From: DASYAN01 sp036501345
GTDB lineage: Bacteria; Chloroflexota; Ktedonobacteria; Ktedonobacterales; Ktedonobacteraceae
DNA length: 18,271 nucleotides
Direction: 5' to 3'
Assembly: GCA_036501345.1 (NCBI GenBank)
Contig: DASYAN010000045.1
Location: 1 to 18,271 of the forward strand
The notes under the pieces are model-generated. The model saw only the letters and a list, made by a program, of their open reading frames with translations, had not been told where the DNA came from and searched no databases. Positions 14,442 to 18,271 of the stretch are shown here, piece after piece (position 1 is the stretch's first letter; each line of letters opens with the position of its first letter). Position numbers and translations under genes: made by a program.

Positions 14442-15359
14442 TCATGTGTAACGGTGCATAAGCTGCCGCTCGTTTGCCCGTATTTTGACAGCAATTTCAC
14501 GAATAGCACGCCGATCAAGCACACCTTGTTCCGTCACTATAGCGCTGACCAGCCGATAGGGGGTACGATCAAAGTAAAAGTTGTGGACGATCACGCCTGA
14601 TATAGGTTGCTCCAGAACCTCCTCTACTTCCTTTTCTTCTAGCATTGCAAGATTCTCTGCAAGACGAGCAGGATTATGATCCACCCAGCGACGTGGGGAA
14701 ATCTTCAATGTCTCACACAGCACGTAAAAAGGGAGGCTGTGTCCACGAGCAGCCCAGGCCAGCAACGCTGTGCCTGCTTTGTTGAGCACATCTCCATTGA
14801 TTAGGATACTATCGGCTCCTACCACCACACTCTGGCACTGGGGAAGAAAGATATCAGCCTGCGCATCTGTAATCAATGTTACAGCAAGTCCCTGCAGACT
14901 CAATGCCCGCGCCATTTCACGGCCTTCATAGCGTGGACGTCCCTCCAAGACAATCACTTGTTCAATCTGCTGGCGATTAGCAACAAGCTCCTCTAGTACA
15001 GTACCAGAAATACTACATGTCATCACATGACCATGCAGCAGAGGTCGCGCATGCGTAGCAATCTGCTCTATTGCGGTATCGTACTCGGTCAGGAGTTGTT
15101 GCGCTTCTTGCACAACGCCTTCCGGTCCGCCCTCTGCACACACGACTCGGCTGACAGCACTAGCAAGCGCTGCCATAGCTGGCCTGGATTGAGCAATACG
15201 GCGTGCATAGTTAAATAATAATTGCATCAGAGCATCTTGTGATGTTTGTAGAGATTGGGCTACATCACGTAAGATAAGTATAGCTTCCCTGACCAGCCAG
15301 CGCGATCCATGCTCACGATCATTACATACTTGCGTAATACGTTGTTCTATATTTTCCAT
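14442..15359 (-). CDS. eIF-2B/ribose-1,5-bisphosphate isomerase family protein
   Basis: A 305-residue member of the family that includes eIF-2B alpha/beta/delta, methylthioribose-1-phosphate isomerase (MtnA) and archaeal ribose-1,5-bisphosphate isomerase. An N-terminal helical part (1-100) is followed by a Rossmann-like domain: MTCSISGTVLEEL (C115), VLEGRPRYEG, VVGADSILINGDVLNKAGT (D183), and the family tail FDRTPYRLVSAIVTEQGVL. Both catalytic residues of the isomerases, Cys and Asp, are kept; their spacing of 68 is close to that of the archaeal ribose bisphosphate isomerase and shorter than in MtnA. The substrate remains open. The ATG at 15359 with GAGAG upstream was chosen; a TTG at 15395 would start inside the preceding terminator. 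No related pathway gene is adjacent. Confidence 0.8.
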   Translation of the reverse strand: MENIEQRITQVCNDREHGSRWLVREAILILRDVAQSLQTSQDALMQLLFNYARRIAQSRPAMAALASAVSRVVCAEGGPEGVVQEAQQLLTEYDTAIEQIATHARPLLHGHVMTCSISGTVLEELVANRQQIEQVIVLEGRPRYEGREMARALSLQGLAVTLITDAQADIFLPQCQSVVVGADSILINGDVLNKAGTALLAWAARGHSLPFYVLCETLKISPRRWVDHNPARLAENLAMLEEKEVEEVLEQPISGVIVHNFYFDRTPYRLVSAIVTEQGVLDRRAIREIAVKIRANERQLMHRYT

Positions 15360-15393
15360 GCCACTCTCGACAACGATATAGTTTAGTTTAGCC

Positions 15394-15431
15394 AAAAATA
15401 AAGAGAAGACAGGATAACCCCGCCTTCTCTT
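15394..15431 (-). terminator. Intrinsic terminator of the CHAP gene
   Basis: On the minus strand AAGAGAAG (15431-15424) pairs perfectly with CTTCTCTT (15408-15401) around a 15-base loop and is followed by TATTTTT. It lies about 20 bases after the CHAP stop and separates that gene from the eIF-2B-like gene. Confidence 0.85.
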
Positions 15432-15449
15432 GCTTCTGCACTCTTGGTC

Positions 15450-16496
15450 TCATGGAGCCCAGATAAAATGCTCCCCAGAAACAGGGTAAGTAAAGTTCAC
15501 ATATGATACCACACCCACATAGGGCCAGTGCATATTGCTAGTAGTGACAGTTCCATCACCATTTATCTTCTCAACTATGCCTACATGACCATATGCGGAG
15601 AGGTCATCTTGCACATAAGGACCTAATACCATAATGGAGACTCCATTTGGATTCGGATAACTTGATGTATGCCAACCATAATTGATGGCTTGCTGATACC
15701 ACTCATAGGCATTGCCTAGCCAGGGAATCCAGATTCCCGTTAATTGATGGTAACGATAGTTGGCCCAATATGTACACTGCCCGTAGAAGAAACGATTCAG
15801 AGTACTGCCACTTGCACTAACCGGACCAACGTAAACACCAGCAGGATCATAACCATCGGTTGTCGCAGCCGTCGCTTCTGCTTCCTGAATAGAAATAGAA
15901 CTTCCATTATTACTTTTCGAAGTGGCTACATTCATCAACGGCCTCAATAGACTCCCAAGACCTTGTGAATGACCCTGAGTATCAACAGGGGCAACAGCTG
16001 CCAAGGCAGTCACTGTAAGCAATACACACAAACAGACCGCAGAGACAGCAAGCACAATACGTCCGTTTTTAGATAAGGAGCGCGGCTGATGCAGCTGACG
16101 CGTTTTCCTGGATCCACGGATCACCATCGGCTGTCGCAGAGATGTTGTTGTTATACTTCTGGAAGCAACTGGTGCAATTGCCCTAGTAGGTACATCACCC
16201 GTTTGCGGTTCTGCCAATTGACCAGTCACATTTGGCGATAGAGTATTATCAACAACAGGACTCATTGCTCCAAATGCAGAAGGACTGGTTGGCATTTGCA
16301 CTCCTGCAGGAGGAGCAAATGAGGTCGACGCTTGAGGCATAGATCCTATAGCCCCACCGGACCACACAGCATTGGCGGGAAAATCTATTTGCTCCTCTGA
16401 AAATCCCTGAACCGCATCGACAGGTGGTTGCAACGATGAGGCACTCTGTTCCTGTTCTTCCGTAGCAAGCTTACGATGACGATCAACAAACAGCAT
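15450..16496 (-). CDS. Membrane-anchored CHAP-domain cell-wall hydrolase
   Basis: A 348-residue protein with a Pro/Ser/Thr-rich N-terminal region (1-140), a basic stretch, one membrane helix (about 146-169, RIVLAVSAVCLCVLLTVTAL), a spacer and a C-terminal CHAP domain (about 225-348). The domain shows the catalytic Cys in FYGQCTYWANYRY (C241), His in YGHVGIVEKINGDG (H304) and the third residue in TTSNMHW (N321). CHAP enzymes cut peptidoglycan as amidases or endopeptidases. The topology suggests a cytoplasmic N-terminus with the enzyme outside. The start is the ATG at 16496 with AAGGA six bases upstream; a TTG at 16529 would add 11 residues without a ribosome site. It is divergent from the sedolisin gene and ends at a clear terminator, so it is probably monocistronic. 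Confidence 0.88.
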   Translation of the reverse strand: MLFVDRHRKLATEEQEQSASSLQPPVDAVQGFSEEQIDFPANAVWSGGAIGSMPQASTSFAPPAGVQMPTSPSAFGAMSPVVDNTLSPNVTGQLAEPQTGDVPTRAIAPVASRSITTTSLRQPMVIRGSRKTRQLHQPRSLSKNGRIVLAVSAVCLCVLLTVTALAAVAPVDTQGHSQGLGSLLRPLMNVATSKSNNGSSISIQEAEATAATTDGYDPAGVYVGPVSASGSTLNRFFYGQCTYWANYRYHQLTGIWIPWLGNAYEWYQQAINYGWHTSSYPNPNGVSIMVLGPYVQDDLSAYGHVGIVEKINGDGTVTTSNMHWPYVGVVSYVNFTYPVSGEHFIWAP

Positions 16497-16808
16497 ATCT
16501 AATCCTTCAATCCAAGTAACTTGTATCAAATTGACGCCCTATAACACATCCCTCACAAAACACCTTAAAGTGACTTTACATAATTTCAAGCTTCATAGTC
16601 AATTGATTACTTGAGTTTTAGGACTTTAGGACTACGATGACGCTCCGCTTGGATGAAAGTTCAGTGGCTTCTCATTGGTTAGTCTAGAGCTACTTATTTG
16701 CATTTCAGAGGGTTTTGTAGTAAAACTGCTAGCATGGAAAAGTATCAGTCAGCTATAATGTCTAGAATCCAATCTCCTAAGGGGCATGGGAGGAAGCATA
16801 GCATATTT
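16497..16808. other. Divergent region between CHAP and sedolisin genes
   Basis: 312 bases with no supported gene. It contains a 13-base palindrome TAAAGT-G-ACTTTA (16566-16578), about 70 bases upstream of the CHAP start, and two adjacent copies of TTTAGGAC (16617-16632). TTGCAT (16698-16703) and TAAAAC (16721-16726), 17 bases apart, are a weak promoter candidate for the sedolisin. TATAAT at 16754-16759 has no -35 partner. Confidence 0.5.
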
Positions 16809-18107
16809 ATGGCACACAGCACTCGCATGTCTATCCTCCTACTCATCGTTTTCTTGCTCCTCACTAGTTGTACATTAAAACCTAATGGGATAGCAACCAA
16901 TCACAATCCTACTCCGTTAGCCAGTTCCCCACCTCCACTAGCCACTATAACTGCAAATACTTGCCCTGCCCAGATGCTATCCTGTCTTACGCCACATGCC
17001 ATGCGCGTTGCTTACGGAATTGATCCGCTTATCCAGAAAGGCTTTACGGGCAAAGGTCAAACCATTGTTGATATTGTCTCTTTTGGTAGCCCCACACTTC
17101 AGCAGGATATGAAGGTCTTTGACCAGACTTTCAATTTACCTCCAGTTGATGTACAAGCGATTTCACCACTCAACATCCCCGAATACGATCCTCATCATGA
17201 TAAAGATGGGTGGGCACAAGAAACTGAACTGGATGTGCAAATTATTCATGCCCTGGCACCAGAGGCAAAAATTATCGTCTTGCAAAGTCCCGTAGCAGAA
17301 ACAGAAGGCACCGTCGGCCTACCAGAGTATCGTAAACTAGAACAATATGTCATCGACCACCAGCTTGGCTACATCGTCTCTCAGAGTTGGGGTGCATCCG
17401 AATTGACACTACAGGATGGGCAAGGGCAGCAAGAAATACAGCAATGGAATGACTTTCTTCAACAAGGAGTAACAAACCACCACATCACCTACTTGTCCGC
17501 TTCAGGAGATACTGGTGCTACCGACTATGTAGATGATCATAATGACCTTGGGAATATTGCCACGACCAGTTTTGCAGCAGACTCACCATGGGTCACCGGC
17601 GTTGGCGGCACAAGCTTAAGCACCGCAGACTCAACCTCATCTGAAACAGCATGGAGTGATGGCGGGGGCGGCTTCAGTCGCTTTTACCAGACACCTTCCT
17701 ATCAGAAATTGCTCCCTACACAGGTATTACAGCAGTTTAATAACCAGCGCGGAGTTCCTGATGTTTCAGCCGAGGCCGACCCCAATACAGGCTTACCTGT
17801 TTATCTGCAAGGTCAATGGTCGTCTGCTGGTGGAACGAGTGCCAGCACGCCAGTCTGGGCCGCAGTTGCAGCTATCGCTAATCAGATGGCAGGACACCCT
17901 TTAGGCTTTATTAATCCCGGTCTTTATAAGCTGGCAAACTCTGGTACCTACCAACAAGACTTTCACGACATTACTGAGGGAAACAATAGCAATCTGCAGG
18001 CTGATGTAAAAGGCTATTCCGCTGCTCCTGGCTGGGACCCGGTCACAGGCCTTGGCACGCCCAATGCACAAAATTTGATCCCCGATTTGATAGCAGCGTT
18101 GAAGTGA
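16809..18107 (+). CDS. Sedolisin-family (S53) serine-carboxyl peptidase, probable lipoprotein
   Basis: The 432-residue product opens with a short basic segment and a hydrophobic run ending in LLTSC, a lipobox with Cys21, so it should be exported and lipid-anchored. After a Pro/Thr-rich linker the S53 catalytic domain starts at CLTPHAMRVAYGI. The catalytic Glu and Asp are in WAQETELDVQ (E138, D142), the oxyanion Asp in SASGDTGATD (D234), and the Ser in SSAGGTSASTP (S344). Calcium-site residues lie in DFHDITEGNN and near PGWDPVTGLGTPN. Sedolisins are acid-active endopeptidases. The family's propeptide of about 170-200 residues is absent. The ATG at 16809 was chosen for its compact signal peptide; GGGAGGAAG upstream is rather distant. 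In-frame ATGs at 16758 and 16734 and a TTG at 16698 are possible earlier starts. Confidence 0.88.
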   Translation: MAHSTRMSILLLIVFLLLTSCTLKPNGIATNHNPTPLASSPPPLATITANTCPAQMLSCLTPHAMRVAYGIDPLIQKGFTGKGQTIVDIVSFGSPTLQQDMKVFDQTFNLPPVDVQAISPLNIPEYDPHHDKDGWAQETELDVQIIHALAPEAKIIVLQSPVAETEGTVGLPEYRKLEQYVIDHQLGYIVSQSWGASELTLQDGQGQQEIQQWNDFLQQGVTNHHITYLSASGDTGATDYVDDHNDLGNIATTSFAADSPWVTGVGGTSLSTADSTSSETAWSDGGGGFSRFYQTPSYQKLLPTQVLQQFNNQRGVPDVSAEADPNTGLPVYLQGQWSSAGGTSASTPVWAAVAAIANQMAGHPLGFINPGLYKLANSGTYQQDFHDITEGNNSNLQADVKGYSAAPGWDPVTGLGTPNAQNLIPDLIAALK

Positions 18108-18162
18108 GCCATCATTCTCCGCAAAAATTAAAATTCGCCGCTACTCCTTTATCAAGTTGTCC

Positions 18163-18182
18163 CTTTTTCCCCCTAGAAAAAG
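18163..18182 (+). terminator. Weak hairpin after the sedolisin gene
   Basis: CTTTTTC pairs with GAAAAAG around a 6-base loop, 55 bases after the sedolisin stop. The stem is AT-rich and no T-run follows, so termination here is uncertain. Confidence 0.3.
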
Positions 18183-18268
18183 CCTCCCTTATTAGCTATG
18201 CTTCACACAGTAAATCCGTAGCTGAGATGAGAAATCAGTGTATCTGAGAGAAGGAGTATACATAAAAT

Positions 18269-18271
18269 ATG
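18269..18271 (+). CDS. Possible start codon of the next gene, cut by the window end
   Basis: The last three bases are ATG. AAGGAG at 18251-18256 precedes it by 12 bases, a little farther than usual. Nothing of the protein can be seen. Confidence 0.25.

Noticed and set aside
16754..16759. TATAAT as the sedolisin promoter
   Set aside because: No acceptable -35 hexamer lies 16-18 bases upstream, and no extended -10 TG is present.

Overview
The window looks like a chromosomal stretch from a Gram-positive-like, multicellular-type bacterium, most probably a Chloroflexota member of the Ktedonobacteria. The basis is indirect: a zinc-ribbon protein-kinase-like gene, an acid-type sedolisin lipoprotein, moderate GC content, frequent GTG and TTG starts, and protein composition that fits that group. 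No rRNA, tRNA, CRISPR array, transposase or phage gene was seen, so the assignment is an inference.

Layout. Bases 1-2640 (minus) hold most of a large zinc-ribbon pseudokinase with a long Glu/Gln repeat; its C-terminus lies beyond base 1. After a 449-base divergent intergenic region with a good sigma-A-type promoter, bases 3090-9257 (plus) form a tight nuoJ-nuoK-nuoL-nuoM-nuoN operon for the membrane arm of respiratory complex I, closed by a strong hairpin. The genes nuoA to nuoI are not next to it. Next comes a stand-alone C39-like cysteine peptidase (plus, TTG start), convergent with a higB-higA toxin-antitoxin pair (minus) whose promoter carries a palindromic operator candidate. Then comes yvcK/glmR (plus), convergent with a small GYD-domain gene (minus), with a long hairpin between them.

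The right third has three minus-strand genes: a membrane protein with a degenerate gamma-glutamylcyclotransferase-like domain, an eIF-2B/ribose-1,5-bisphosphate isomerase family protein, and a membrane-anchored CHAP cell-wall hydrolase followed by an intrinsic terminator. Divergent from them is a sedolisin (S53) lipoprotein (plus). The window ends at the possible first codon of another gene.

How the genes relate: only the nuo genes and higBA are clear functional operons. The NuoJKLMN proteins together make the proton-pumping part of NADH:quinone oxidoreductase. YvcK (a UDP-GlcNAc-responsive regulator of carbon flow into the wall), the CHAP hydrolase and the secreted peptidase share a cell-envelope theme, but nothing in the sequence ties them into one system. 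The most unusual items are the pseudokinase with its nearly identical 78-bp tandem repeats, the His-rich insert in NuoL, the cyclotransferase-like/membrane fusion, the orphan eIF-2B-like isomerase, and a sedolisin that appears to lack its usual propeptide.
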